DNA of 64,000 nt from JBBKWJ01 sp037968895 (lineage in GTDB: Bacteria > Actinomycetota > Acidimicrobiia > Acidimicrobiales > SZUA-35). The notes below the pieces were generated by a model. The model was not told the DNA's origin and searched no databases. It worked only from the letters and a program-made list of their open reading frames with translations. Where the stretch lies: NCBI GenBank assembly GCA_037968895.1, contig JBBKWJ010000175.1, forward strand, positions 1-64,000, read 5' to 3'. Positions 27,077 to 36,064 of this stretch are shown here, in pieces (within the stretch, counting starts at the first letter, position 1; every line of letters begins with the position of its first letter). The position numbers and the translations under genes are program-made.

Positions 27077-29643
27077 CCATCGCATCGACGGGAACCGTCT
27101 CGCTCACAGTTAATGGTGAACAGGTCGAAGTCTCTGATCAGCATCCAAACCTTCTCTTTGCCTTGCGCGAGGAGCTGAAGCTCATCTCGCCAAAGGACGG
27201 CTGCTCGCCGTCAGGGCAGTGTGGTTGCTGCACCGTGCTTGTCGGCGGCAAGGCCATGGTGTCGTGCACCACCTCACTGGAGAAGGCCATCGGCAAAGAG
27301 GTCGTGACGCTCGAAGGCATGCCCGAAGACGAGGTCAATCGGTTCGCCGATGTTTTCGCTGCGTGTGGTGCCCTTCAGTGCGGCTTTTGCACGCCTGGCA
27401 TCGTGGTCCGGGCCAAGTCGCTCATCGACAAGAAGGGTGCAGGGCTCAAGCGAGACGACGCGGCGCGCCACCTTGGCGCCCACCTCTGCCGCTGCACCGG
27501 CTACGTCAAAATCCTCGATGCCATTGAGCTGTTGGCTCAGGGAACGGCCGTCACGCTCACACGCAATGGTGGTGTCGGGTCGTCTGGCGTTAAGTACGAG
27601 GGTCGTGAGCTGGCCATCGGCAAGCGTCCGTTCATCGACGACATGGACCTCGAGGGCATGCTCCACGGCGCCCTTCATCTTTCCGAGCACGCCCGGGCAA
27701 ACATCGTTGCGATCGACGCGTCGGCCGCCTTGGCTATCGAAGGCGTCGAAGCCGTCTACACCGGAGCTGACGTTCCCGGCGACCTAAGAACCGGCCTGAT
27801 CCACAAGGACTGGCCCTGTTTCATTCCCGTCGGTGGCCGCACGAGCTATCGCGGCGACGTGCTTGCCATCGTGGTCGCTACTTCGAAGCAACTCGCCCGC
27901 GACGCGGCCGATCTCATCGAGATCACCTACGACGTTCTGACCCCAATTACCGATCCTGTTGCCGCGGTGAATGGAGCGGAAGATGCGGTCTGGCAACTCG
28001 ATGGAAATGTGCTGTCGACCTCGGCCTACACAATCGGTACAGATGTGACAGAGGCACTCGACGGTTGCGCCCACGTGTCGCATGAGATCTTCGAGACTCA
28101 GCGAATTGAGCATGCGTTCGTTGAGCCAGAGTCGAGCCTCGCCGAACCACGAGAAGATGGCTCGATCTATGTCTGGTCAGGGGGTCAGGGTATATGGGAC
28201 GACCGTGACTCGATCGCTGCAATTCTTGCGCTTGATCCCTCAAAGGTCACGGTTGAGTTGGTGTCGAACGGCGGTGCCTTTGGCGGCAAAGAAGACATGT
28301 CGAACCAGGGCCAAACCGCCCTTGCGGCCCATCTGATTGGTCGCCCAGTAAAGACCACACTCACCCGCGAGCAGTCGTTTCGGATGCACGCCAAGCGCCA
28401 CCCAATCAAGATCGAGAGCTGGGCCGGCTGCGACGAAAACGGTGTCATGCAGGCCCTGAAACTTCGCATGATCGGCGACTCGGGGCCATACGCCTCGGTC
28501 GGTATGAAAGTACTCGAACGAGCGGCCGGACACGGTTGCGGCCCATACGCAATTCCAAACATCGACATCGAAGCCATCGCGGCTCGAACGAACAACCCGG
28601 TTTGTGGTGCGTTCCGCGGCTTCGGCGCCAATCAGGCGCAGTTCGCCATGGAGGGCCAGATGGATCGGCTCGCCGAGAAGGCAGGAATCTCTGGCTGGGA
28701 GATTCGTAACCGCAACGTTATTAAGCCCGGCATGACCTGGGGCCCGGGTCAGATCATGGACAGCGGTGCCGGTGGAGCGCAGGAATGCCTCGACCAAGCG
28801 AAGCCGTTCATCGACGCAGCTGTCGCAGCAGGCAAGGCCGTTGGGCTTGGGCTTGGCCTCAAGAATTCGGGGCTTGGTAACGGTTTCATAGAGATAGCGA
28901 AGGCCGTCATCCACTATCGCGAAGACGGCAAGGTCGAGGTGCGACATTGCTGGACCGAGATGGGCCAAGGTGTGCACACGGTGGCGATGCAAGTTGCCAT
29001 TGAGGAGCTAGGCCTCGATCCAGACTGCATTGAAGTGATTGTCGATACTTCCCGTGAGCTGGGCCTTGGGCAAACGACAGGCTCCCGCGGCACGGTTATG
29101 GCCGCTGGTTCGGTGCAAGACGCCTGCCGGGTGGCGAAAGAAGGCGGCTGCCAGATCGGGGTCGACTATGAAGGCGAGTACAGGGTCGATTGGACCACCA
29201 AGCTCGGTGACCCAAATGTCGTTAACCCTCTAATTCACTCGACGTTCTCCTACGCAGCCCAGATCGCTATTGCCGACAAGGAATCAGGCAAGATTGAGAA
29301 GGTCGTTGCGATCCACGACGTCGGCCGCGCCGTCAACCCACTGCTCGTGATCGGGCAGGTCGAAGGGTCAGTCCACATGGGCCTCGGCTATGCGCTAACT
29401 GAAGACTTCCCAACCGACGACGAAGGTCGGTTGCTCCACACCACACTTCGTTCGCTCGACATCATTCGGCCAAAAGATGTTCCCGAGATTGAGGTTGTGC
29501 TTGTTGAAGTGCCACAACCAGACTCACCATACGGAATCAAGGGTGTCGGCGAGATCGGTCTAGTTCCGACAGCAGGTGCAGTGGCGTCTGCACTCCATAA
29601 GGTTGACGGTCGCTGGCGCAACAAGCTCCCCATGAAAGATTAG
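27073..29643 (+). CDS. Molybdenum hydroxylase with N-terminal 2Fe-2S domain and no FAD domain (XdhD / selenium-dependent XDH type)
   Basis: An 856-residue protein. Residues 10-160 hold two 2Fe-2S clusters (CSPSGQCGCCTVLVGG; QCGFCTPG; LCRCTGY). The rest is a complete Mo subunit with a/b hammerhead (RPFIDDMDLEGMLHGALHLS), GGAFGGKEDMS near 397, GAFRGFGANQ near 514 and the catalytic Glu in KGVGEIGLVP near 820. The architecture and length match E. coli XdhD and the large subunit of selenium-dependent xanthine dehydrogenase. There is no FAD subunit in this operon, so electrons must leave by another partner, perhaps the FAD/2Fe-2S subunit or the YgfK-like protein 18 kb away. Confidence 0.87.
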   Translation: MTIASTGTVSLTVNGEQVEVSDQHPNLLFALREELKLISPKDGCSPSGQCGCCTVLVGGKAMVSCTTSLEKAIGKEVVTLEGMPEDEVNRFADVFAACGALQCGFCTPGIVVRAKSLIDKKGAGLKRDDAARHLGAHLCRCTGYVKILDAIELLAQGTAVTLTRNGGVGSSGVKYEGRELAIGKRPFIDDMDLEGMLHGALHLSEHARANIVAIDASAALAIEGVEAVYTGADVPGDLRTGLIHKDWPCFIPVGGRTSYRGDVLAIVVATSKQLARDAADLIEITYDVLTPITDPVAAVNGAEDAVWQLDGNVLSTSAYTIGTDVTEALDGCAHVSHEIFETQRIEHAFVEPESSLAEPREDGSIYVWSGGQGIWDDRDSIAAILALDPSKVTVELVSNGGAFGGKEDMSNQGQTALAAHLIGRPVKTTLTREQSFRMHAKRHPIKIESWAGCDENGVMQALKLRMIGDSGPYASVGMKVLERAAGHGCGPYAIPNIDIEAIAARTNNPVCGAFRGFGANQAQFAMEGQMDRLAEKAGISGWEIRNRNVIKPGMTWGPGQIMDSGAGGAQECLDQAKPFIDAAVAAGKAVGLGLGLKNSGLGNGFIEIAKAVIHYREDGKVEVRHCWTEMGQGVHTVAMQVAIEELGLDPDCIEVIVDTSRELGLGQTTGSRGTVMAAGSVQDACRVAKEGGCQIGVDYEGEYRVDWTTKLGDPNVVNPLIHSTFSYAAQIAIADKESGKIEKVVAIHDVGRAVNPLLVIGQVEGSVHMGLGYALTEDFPTDDEGRLLHTTLRSLDIIRPKDVPEIEVVLVEVPQPDSPYGIKGVGEIGLVPTAGAVASALHKVDGRWRNKLPMKD

Positions 29644-29652
29644 TGTGCAACT

Positions 29653-30681
29653 GTGACTGAAACTGGTGTAACTCCTGGCCTGGTGTGTGGACACCACCAC
29701 CTCTACTCTGCACTCGCTCGGGGTATGCCTGCACCACCGGTTACGCCCGGTGGCTTCATCCAGATTCTTGAGCAGGTGTGGTGGCGGCTTGACACGGCGC
29801 TCGACCTCGAGATGCTTCGGTGGTCGGCCATGCTCGGGGCAATGGAAGCGCTGAAGTCTGGCACCACTGCGATCATTGATCATCACGAGTCGCCAAACGC
29901 AATTGAGGGTTCGCTCACTGTTATCGCCGAGGCGTGCGCCGAAGTGGGTGTTCGCGTCAACTGCGCATACGGCGTGACCGACCGGCATGGCGCCGATGGT
30001 GCCAGGGCGGGTCTCAAAGAGAACGAACGCTTCATTCGTGGCGGTGGACGAGGCATGGTTGGGCTTCACGCTGCGTTTACTTGCGAGAACAAGACCCTTG
30101 ACGATGCAGTTGGTCTTGCTGACGATCTTGGGGTTGGCATCCATGTGCACGTCGCAGAAGGAATCGGCGATGCGGGCAGTGGAGCGGCGCTAGCCCGACG
30201 GGCCAAAGACAACTGGTTGCTCGTGCACGGTGTCAACCTTCCCGATGGCATCGTGACTGCGGGAACGCTGGCGCACAATCCGCGTTCCAACATGAACAAC
30301 TCAGTTGGCTATGCCCACCCAAACCGCTTTGATGTGCCAGTCATACTTGGCACCGATGGCATTGGCGCCGACATGCTCGATGAGTTTCGCCTTGCGTATG
30401 TCCGCCTTCGTGAGCTTGATGTGACCGCAACTCCAGACACGGTTTGGGCATGGCTTGAAAACGGCTGGAAGTTTTTCCCTGAGGCCAAAGACGACGTCGT
30501 GACGTGGAACTACCCAACCATGGAACCGTGGCACCTCGCGTTTACGACTGGCGTTCACCCGGTTGACATCGTCGTCGACGGTGAGCACGTGCTTAAAGAT
30601 GGCAAAACGACGCGCGTCGATGAAGCCGAGGTCAGGGCAAAGGCCGCCGAGCAGGCAGCCCGACTCCACGCCCTCCTTTAG
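29653..30681 (+). CDS. SsnA-like amidohydrolase without the N-terminal beta-sandwich segment
   Basis: A 342-residue metal-dependent amidohydrolase. Metal ligands: GHHHLYSALARGM (residues 14-26) with HxH, HVHVAEG, LLVHGVNLP and LGTDGIGADM. The text matches SsnA, a protein found with YgfK and XdhD and implicated in purine deamination or ring opening, but SsnA is about 440 residues. Here an in-frame TAG (29641, the stop of the preceding gene) excludes an N-terminal extension, so the usual first 60 or so residues are missing, and the region after residue 270 is shortened. The barrel core is intact, so activity is possible. The stop overlaps a convergent transporter gene by 4 bp. Confidence 0.8.
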   Translation: MTETGVTPGLVCGHHHLYSALARGMPAPPVTPGGFIQILEQVWWRLDTALDLEMLRWSAMLGAMEALKSGTTAIIDHHESPNAIEGSLTVIAEACAEVGVRVNCAYGVTDRHGADGARAGLKENERFIRGGGRGMVGLHAAFTCENKTLDDAVGLADDLGVGIHVHVAEGIGDAGSGAALARRAKDNWLLVHGVNLPDGIVTAGTLAHNPRSNMNNSVGYAHPNRFDVPVILGTDGIGADMLDEFRLAYVRLRELDVTATPDTVWAWLENGWKFFPEAKDDVVTWNYPTMEPWHLAFTTGVHPVDIVVDGEHVLKDGKTTRVDEAEVRAKAAEQAARLHALL

Positions 30682-31808
30682 TGAACGGCTCGGGGCTTGC
30701 GGTTGAGACGGTGGGAACTTGCGACAAACTGCACCGTGAGGCCAGCGATCGTCATGCCGATCAAACAGACGGCTCCGAGTAGGGCAAACGAGCCAGCTCC
30801 GGCCAGCGTGCCACCGATAATGGGTCCGGCGACCCGTCCCATCGCCATTGCGGCCTGAGCATCGCCCACTCGATCGGCCGGATGCACCGAGCGATCTTGA
30901 AGGATGAAGAAGGTCTCGGGAACTGACGTCCAGAACGCAAGACCCCAGATCCCGAGGATGACGAAGAACATCCACTCCTGGGTGGCCTGGGTCAACGAAA
31001 ACGCACAGAATCCGGTCACAATCATCCATAGGCCGGGCATCCGTCGTCGGCCCGCAAACTTTGCGCCAGGAATACCAGCCAAGGCATTGAAACTCATTGC
31101 CAGTGATAGATGAACCCCTGACATGCCGGCATTCTCGCTAGCGAGCACGCTGGCGAAAATGAATGCGGCCGAGCCGCCGGCGGTGAATACTGCGAGCGCC
31201 GCCAATATTGGCTTCACGCCTGAGGCGGCAATGGGGTTTCGGATCTTGGGTAGCTTCACACTGACCCTGAAGGTGAACGGAAGCGGTGCCAGAGCAAGCA
31301 CACCCAGGAAAAGGTAGATGCCTTCGAGACCGGCGTAGTCGGCAGCGAGCGCGACGATAACGGAGGTGACGATTGCGGATGCCGGTCCGACTGCGGCCAC
31401 CTCGCCCCGCCCTTTGGAGTCATCGGCTGTGTCGGTCCACGCAATCCATGTGATGAGGCCCATAGCGAAGCCAGCGACGAAACGAAGAGCGAGCAAACCA
31501 GGGTAGTTGGGTGCAAAGGCGCTCAGAAGATTGGCGGCCGCGATGACGAGCACGGTTTGTCGAGCGAGAGCGACCGTCGGTTTGAACACTCGTGAGCCGA
31601 GCAGGTTGGCGAGCGTAAAACCGAAAACCTGAACCGCTGACATCATCGCCGCAGCACCGCGGCCAACTTCGAACTCCTCAATGATCTCTGCCACCACGAA
31701 TGCTGACGCAGTAAACGTCGCCGCCACCACCGCGGCCGCAACGAGTACGCCCGGCGAAGCATTCGGTTTGAATGCGCTCGCCGCGCTGACCGGAATAGAA
31801 ACACTCAT
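30678..31808 (-). CDS. MFS transporter
   Basis: A 376-residue protein with about 12 hydrophobic segments spanning residues 20-365. The segment ALRFVAGFAMGLITW has the shape of the TM4 region of the major facilitator superfamily, but the usual charged loop motif (GxxxDRxGRR) is poorly kept. Substrate unknown. Convergent with the SsnA-like gene, so not co-transcribed with the purine operon; divergent from the DUF445 gene by 45 bp. Confidence 0.75.
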   Translation of the reverse strand: MSVSIPVSAASAFKPNASPGVLVAAAVVAATFTASAFVVAEIIEEFEVGRGAAAMMSAVQVFGFTLANLLGSRVFKPTVALARQTVLVIAAANLLSAFAPNYPGLLALRFVAGFAMGLITWIAWTDTADDSKGRGEVAAVGPASAIVTSVIVALAADYAGLEGIYLFLGVLALAPLPFTFRVSVKLPKIRNPIAASGVKPILAALAVFTAGGSAAFIFASVLASENAGMSGVHLSLAMSFNALAGIPGAKFAGRRRMPGLWMIVTGFCAFSLTQATQEWMFFVILGIWGLAFWTSVPETFFILQDRSVHPADRVGDAQAAMAMGRVAGPIIGGTLAGAGSFALLGAVCLIGMTIAGLTVQFVASSHRLNRKPRAVH

Positions 31809-31853
31809 CGAGTGACACTCTCGCGGGTTGGGTTAGCCGCATGCAACTGAGCT

Positions 31854-33146
31854 GTGGAGAAGTTGCTAGGACAGGGGCATCCTAGTGGCGTGCAGCATTC
31901 TGATTCTCAACAAGACGAGGTCCGACGTAAGGACCTCGCACGGATGAAAACCGCCGCGACCGGCCTCCTCGTGGCCGTCGCCATCATCTTTGTTATTACT
32001 CGGGTGATTGAACAGAACCATCATTGGGTTGGCTACATAAGGGCCACCGCTGAAGCGGCGATGGTCGGAGCGCTGGCCGACTGGTTTGCTGTGACGGCTC
32101 TCTTCAAACACCCGCTCAACCTGCCGATACCCCACACCGCCATTATCCAGAAACGTAAAGACCAGATCGGTGAAAGCCTCGGAGAATTCGTCAAAGACAA
32201 CTTTCTGACTAGCGAAGTTGTCAGCGATCGCCTGGAAGACGCTGAGCTAGCGCTTCGCCTCGGCGAATGGCTTGAAGATCCTGGCCATGCCAAGAACGTC
32301 GGCGAGCAAAGTGCGGCAATCGTCCGAGGCCTCACCGAGGTGCTGCAAGACGACATGGTGCAAGGTGGTATCGACCAGGTCGTCACAAAGCGAGTGCAAG
32401 CGATTCCGGTTGCTCCCCTCGCTGGACGCGTCGTCGACGTTGCAATTGAGGGTCAGCATCACCAGGTGCTCATCGATTCGACTCTCGTCGGATTGGCCAA
32501 GTTCCTGAACGAGAACCGAGGACCGTTTCGCAAGCGCCTAAACCAAGAATCGCCGTGGTGGGTGCCAGAACAGGTCGATGATCGGATCTTTGAGAAGATC
32601 TATGACGCGCTCAACCGCTTCGTCGACGATGTTGGCGTCGATCGAACACACGAACTACGGGTGCAGCTCGACGCCAGGACGCGTGAGCTTGCAGAGCGGC
32701 TGAAGAGCTCGCCTGAGCTTCTAGTCAAGGGCGAAGAGCTCAAGGCCGAGTTGCTCGCCCATCCTGAGGTTCGGGCCTGGGTGGCGTCCCTATGGGATCG
32801 CATTAAGGTCGCCTTGATCGAGGCCACCGAAGACCCCAATTCCGACCTTCGACGCCAGCTCGACAACGCGCTCGCCGACGCTGGTCGATCGCTACGGACC
32901 GACCCGGCAATGAGGGCCAAAGTTGACAAGTGGATTGTCGACGGGACGAGCTATATCGCCGAGCAGTTCAGGGGAGAGGTGGCAGGGCTCATAGCGACAA
33001 CAGTTCAAAGCTGGGACACCCAAGAAACTGCAGATCGGCTGGAGCTTCAGGTTGGGCGCGATCTTCAGTTCATCCGAATCAACGGCACGATCGTCGGAGG
33101 ACTCGCAGGACTCTTGATCTACACGCTCTCGGAGTTCTTGCTCTAA
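31854..33146 (+). CDS. DUF445 (YjiN-like) membrane-anchored protein
   Basis: A 430-residue protein with a transmembrane helix near residues 35-55 and a conserved opening EAAMVGALADWFAVTALFKHPLNLPIPHTAIIQKRKDQIGES spread over residues 70-110, the DUF445 signature. Most of the protein is a helical charged region followed by a C-terminal hydrophobic helix (GGLAGLLIYTLSEFLL), so it is probably anchored at both ends in the membrane. Function unknown. GTG31854 is the longest start; GTG31890 (MQHSDSQQ) is equally possible. Confidence 0.8.
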   Translation: MEKLLGQGHPSGVQHSDSQQDEVRRKDLARMKTAATGLLVAVAIIFVITRVIEQNHHWVGYIRATAEAAMVGALADWFAVTALFKHPLNLPIPHTAIIQKRKDQIGESLGEFVKDNFLTSEVVSDRLEDAELALRLGEWLEDPGHAKNVGEQSAAIVRGLTEVLQDDMVQGGIDQVVTKRVQAIPVAPLAGRVVDVAIEGQHHQVLIDSTLVGLAKFLNENRGPFRKRLNQESPWWVPEQVDDRIFEKIYDALNRFVDDVGVDRTHELRVQLDARTRELAERLKSSPELLVKGEELKAELLAHPEVRAWVASLWDRIKVALIEATEDPNSDLRRQLDNALADAGRSLRTDPAMRAKVDKWIVDGTSYIAEQFRGEVAGLIATTVQSWDTQETADRLELQVGRDLQFIRINGTIVGGLAGLLIYTLSEFLL

Positions 33147-33191
33147 CCATCTGAAGTTGCGTTTCGGAGCGATGCGGGCTTGCATTGCACG

Positions 33192-33839
33192 ATGCGTTTG
33201 CCTCCCGAACCGACGAGCAAAGTAATCCATGACCGCACGTACACCGTGCGGGCATATCGCGAGAGCGCCGACCGGATGAGGCTGCGGGGCATGGTTAATG
33301 ACCAGAAGCCACCTTCGCTCTACTTCCCTGATGACCCAGAGCCGCTCGACGTACACCTGATGGTGGTCGACCTTGTCCTTGATTTTCCGTCGCTTGAGAT
33401 CGTCGAAGCTGACGTTGTCATGGAGGTCACGCCACACACTGGGTGCACGAAGATCGAAGTCGAATATCAGAAACTGGTTGGCCTCTCGATCGCCAGGGGG
33501 TTTTCTCGAAAGGTCAAAGACCTTTTCGGTGGTCCGTCCGGCTGTACCCACATTGGCGCCTTGCTCCAGGCAATGGCTCCAGTGGCGATTCAGTCGATGT
33601 GGTCGATGCGAGCCCTGAACCCTGGCTCATCGGTCTCCATCAACAAGGAAGCTGATGTGGAGTCTCGTCGCAAGGCCATGTCATTCAACATCAACACCTG
33701 TCACATATGGGACGAAGAAGGCGACCTCACAAAGGCAGCACTCGCGGGAGAGCCGATCGAGGTTCCAGTGTGGGCGGTCGAACGATTGAAGAAACTGGGG
33801 CGCTCAACCAGCGAGTGGGGCGATAACAGCGGCGAGTAG
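33192..33839 (+). CDS. DUF2889 protein
   Basis: A 215-residue soluble protein. The core ELxVHLMVVDLVLDFPSL-like strand, EVTPHTGCTK and GPSGCTHIGALLQAMAPVAIQS are typical of DUF2889, whose members sit with aromatic or CoA-ester catabolic genes but have no known activity. A single His-Cys rich motif (CTHI) might bind a ligand. ATG33192 is chosen; TTG33180 is also in frame. Its last 36 bp overlap the convergent gluQ gene. Confidence 0.78.
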   Translation: MRLPPEPTSKVIHDRTYTVRAYRESADRMRLRGMVNDQKPPSLYFPDDPEPLDVHLMVVDLVLDFPSLEIVEADVVMEVTPHTGCTKIEVEYQKLVGLSIARGFSRKVKDLFGGPSGCTHIGALLQAMAPVAIQSMWSMRALNPGSSVSINKEADVESRRKAMSFNINTCHIWDEEGDLTKAALAGEPIEVPVWAVERLKKLGRSTSEWGDNSGE

Positions 33840-34724
33840 CGTATGGGGTTCACGGGGGAGTCGGTCGATATCGAATCGTTCGACAAGTTCCTTCGCCGTG
33901 AGTGTCTCGGTCGAATCGCACAGCCCGAGCGTCGAAGCTAAGAACGACACGACTTCGGTAGGAGTCTCACCGAGTTCACGTCTATCGGCCAGGGTCACCG
34001 CGCCGTCTCGCTTGGCCAGTCGCTCGCCGCTAGGGGCGAGTACAAGGGGCACGTGTAGGTACGCGGGAACGGTAAGTCCGAGCAAGCCAGCAAGATAGAT
34101 GTGTCCAAACGTCGGCTCGATCAGATCATCTCCTCGCACGACCAGCTCGATGCCCTGGGCGACGTCGTCGACTACGACGGCAAGGTTGTAGGCGGGGAGA
34201 CCGTCGTTGCGACGGAGGACAAAGTCGTCAACCCTTCCAGCGAGCTCGCCGTGGAGTAGGTCGGTGAAGCGCGTCGTGGCGCCGCCGGCTCGAAGCCGGA
34301 TGGCGGGAGCCCGCCCCTTGGCAATCTGCTTGGCTTCTCCAGCCGCGCTGAGCGAACGACAAGTACCGGGATACGGGATGGCCTGGCCGTGGGGAGCCTG
34401 AGTGGCCTCTCTGATATCGCGTCGGCTGCAGTAACAGGGATAGGTAAGCCCTTGGTCGACGAGCTCGGCTAGCGCCATTTCGTAGTGGTCAAGCCGCCCG
34501 GTTTGGCGAGCTACGGGTCCATCCCAGTCGAGCCCAAGCGCTGCGAGGTCCTCAAGTTGGCTGTCGTAGTACTCAGGTCGTACCCGGCTTTGCTCGAGAT
34601 CTTCCATGCGAATTGCGAACGATGACTGGGTCGATCGAGCAGCCAACCAGGCGACAAGCGCGGTCCGGAGATTTCCGAGGTGAAGATCGCCGCTTGGGCT
34701 CGGCGCAAAACGTCCTGTAGGCAC
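33804..34724 (-). CDS. gluQ: Glutamyl-queuosine tRNA(Asp) synthetase
   Basis: A 306-residue class I catalytic domain without the anticodon-binding part of GltX. RFAPSPSGDLHLGNLRTA carries the HIGH motif (HLGN) and ERLAKRDGA the KMSKS motif; the zinc site is formed by CYCSRR and PGTC. GluQ attaches glutamate to queuosine in tRNA(Asp), implying that the organism makes or salvages queuosine. No other queuosine gene is in the window. Confidence 0.9.
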   Translation of the reverse strand: MPTGRFAPSPSGDLHLGNLRTALVAWLAARSTQSSFAIRMEDLEQSRVRPEYYDSQLEDLAALGLDWDGPVARQTGRLDHYEMALAELVDQGLTYPCYCSRRDIREATQAPHGQAIPYPGTCRSLSAAGEAKQIAKGRAPAIRLRAGGATTRFTDLLHGELAGRVDDFVLRRNDGLPAYNLAVVVDDVAQGIELVVRGDDLIEPTFGHIYLAGLLGLTVPAYLHVPLVLAPSGERLAKRDGAVTLADRRELGETPTEVVSFLASTLGLCDSTETLTAKELVERFDIDRLPREPHTLLAAVIAPLAG

Positions 34725-34759
34725 AGCGCGTTATCGTAGTTCGGTCGTAGGATCCTTCG

Positions 34760-36061
34760 GTGCAGGTCGTCGAACAGGTTTCAGCCGAGGACGCAGTTCC
34801 TCATCCATCCCCAGGAGCAGCGGCCGCGGCCCTGCTCTTTGGCTTCAGCTTGCTGATGATCGGCAATGGCCTCCAAGGCTCCCTCATCGGTATCCGTTCC
34901 GAGGCCGAGGGATTTGCGGGGCTGGCAACCACGCTCATCATCACGGCCTACTTTGCTGGCTTCTTGATAGGCGCGAAGCTCGCATCGCGGGCCTTGGGTA
35001 GCGTCGGCCACGTTCGAGTGTTCACTGCGCTTGCATCGCTCGCCTCGACCGCTGCACTGCTGCACGCAACCTTCGTCAATCCAGGGGTGTGGATCGCAAT
35101 GCGATTCTTAACCGGCGTGTGTATGGCCGGACTCTACGTTGTCGCCGAATCGTGGCTAAACGACATAACGACTAACGCCACGCGGGGACGCCTCCTCGCC
35201 GCATACCAAATCGTGACAATGGGCGGATTCGCCGTCGGGCAGCTACTCCTCAACGTGAGGGACCCAAGAAACTTCATCTTGTTCGTCATAGCTTCGGTGC
35301 TGTGCTCCTTGGCCCTCGTTCCAATTGCCTTGTCGACCTCGGCGGCCCCGGCCCTACGAGTACCCGAACCGATGCCCCTCATCGAGATGGCGCGGCTCAT
35401 TCCGACAGGACTTGTCTCTGCGATGCTCATCGGCGTTATCCAGGGAACGTTTATGGGCATGATGGCGGTCTACGCGTCTCGCTCCGGTCTAACGCCGGGT
35501 GAAATCTCGCGGTTCACGTTTGCGCCAATGATCGGAGCCGTTGTGTTCCAGTATCCGATCGGACACTTGTCAGACTCGGTATCGAGGCGTGGCCTGATGC
35601 TGGCAATTTGCCTCGTCACGACCGGCTTGTCGCTGGCCTTGATGAATACCGAGACGAGTTCGTGGCTCGCCGTTGGCCTCATGTTCCTGCTTGGCGGAGC
35701 GATCTTCCCGCTCTACTCGCTTTCGTTGGCCTTCATGAACGACTGGGTGCCGGCCAACAAGATCGTTGGTGCGTCAGCCACCTTCGTACTCGCTGGCGGT
35801 ATTGGCGCAGTGTGCGGCCCAATTCTCAGTGGAATTATCATGGGCACCTTCGGCACCAGGATGTATTTTGTAGGGCTCATCGTGCCAAGCATGCTTCTCG
35901 CCGGGTACCTCGTGTGGCGGATCGTGGTCAAGGAAGGCAACTTGACTGAGAACAAGGGCCTGTGGGTGCCTGTCGCGTCGCGTGGGTCATCGATCATCGC
36001 GGCAGTGGTTTCAGCCCCTGGTCGGATCAAGCGACCGCCGAGCAATGGTGATAGCGACTAG
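34760..36061 (+). CDS. MFS transporter
   Basis: A 433-residue 12-helix permease. The TM4-5 segment AMRFLTGVCMAGLYVVAESWLND is typical of the MFS subfamily of YcaD-like sugar or drug exporters, and the central loop includes YPIGHLSDSVSRRG, the second-half motif. Substrate not predictable. GTG start at 34760, 35 bp after the divergent gluQ start. Confidence 0.82.
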   Translation: MQVVEQVSAEDAVPHPSPGAAAAALLFGFSLLMIGNGLQGSLIGIRSEAEGFAGLATTLIITAYFAGFLIGAKLASRALGSVGHVRVFTALASLASTAALLHATFVNPGVWIAMRFLTGVCMAGLYVVAESWLNDITTNATRGRLLAAYQIVTMGGFAVGQLLLNVRDPRNFILFVIASVLCSLALVPIALSTSAAPALRVPEPMPLIEMARLIPTGLVSAMLIGVIQGTFMGMMAVYASRSGLTPGEISRFTFAPMIGAVVFQYPIGHLSDSVSRRGLMLAICLVTTGLSLALMNTETSSWLAVGLMFLLGGAIFPLYSLSLAFMNDWVPANKIVGASATFVLAGGIGAVCGPILSGIIMGTFGTRMYFVGLIVPSMLLAGYLVWRIVVKEGNLTENKGLWVPVASRGSSIIAAVVSAPGRIKRPPSNGDSD

Positions 36062-36064
36062 GGC

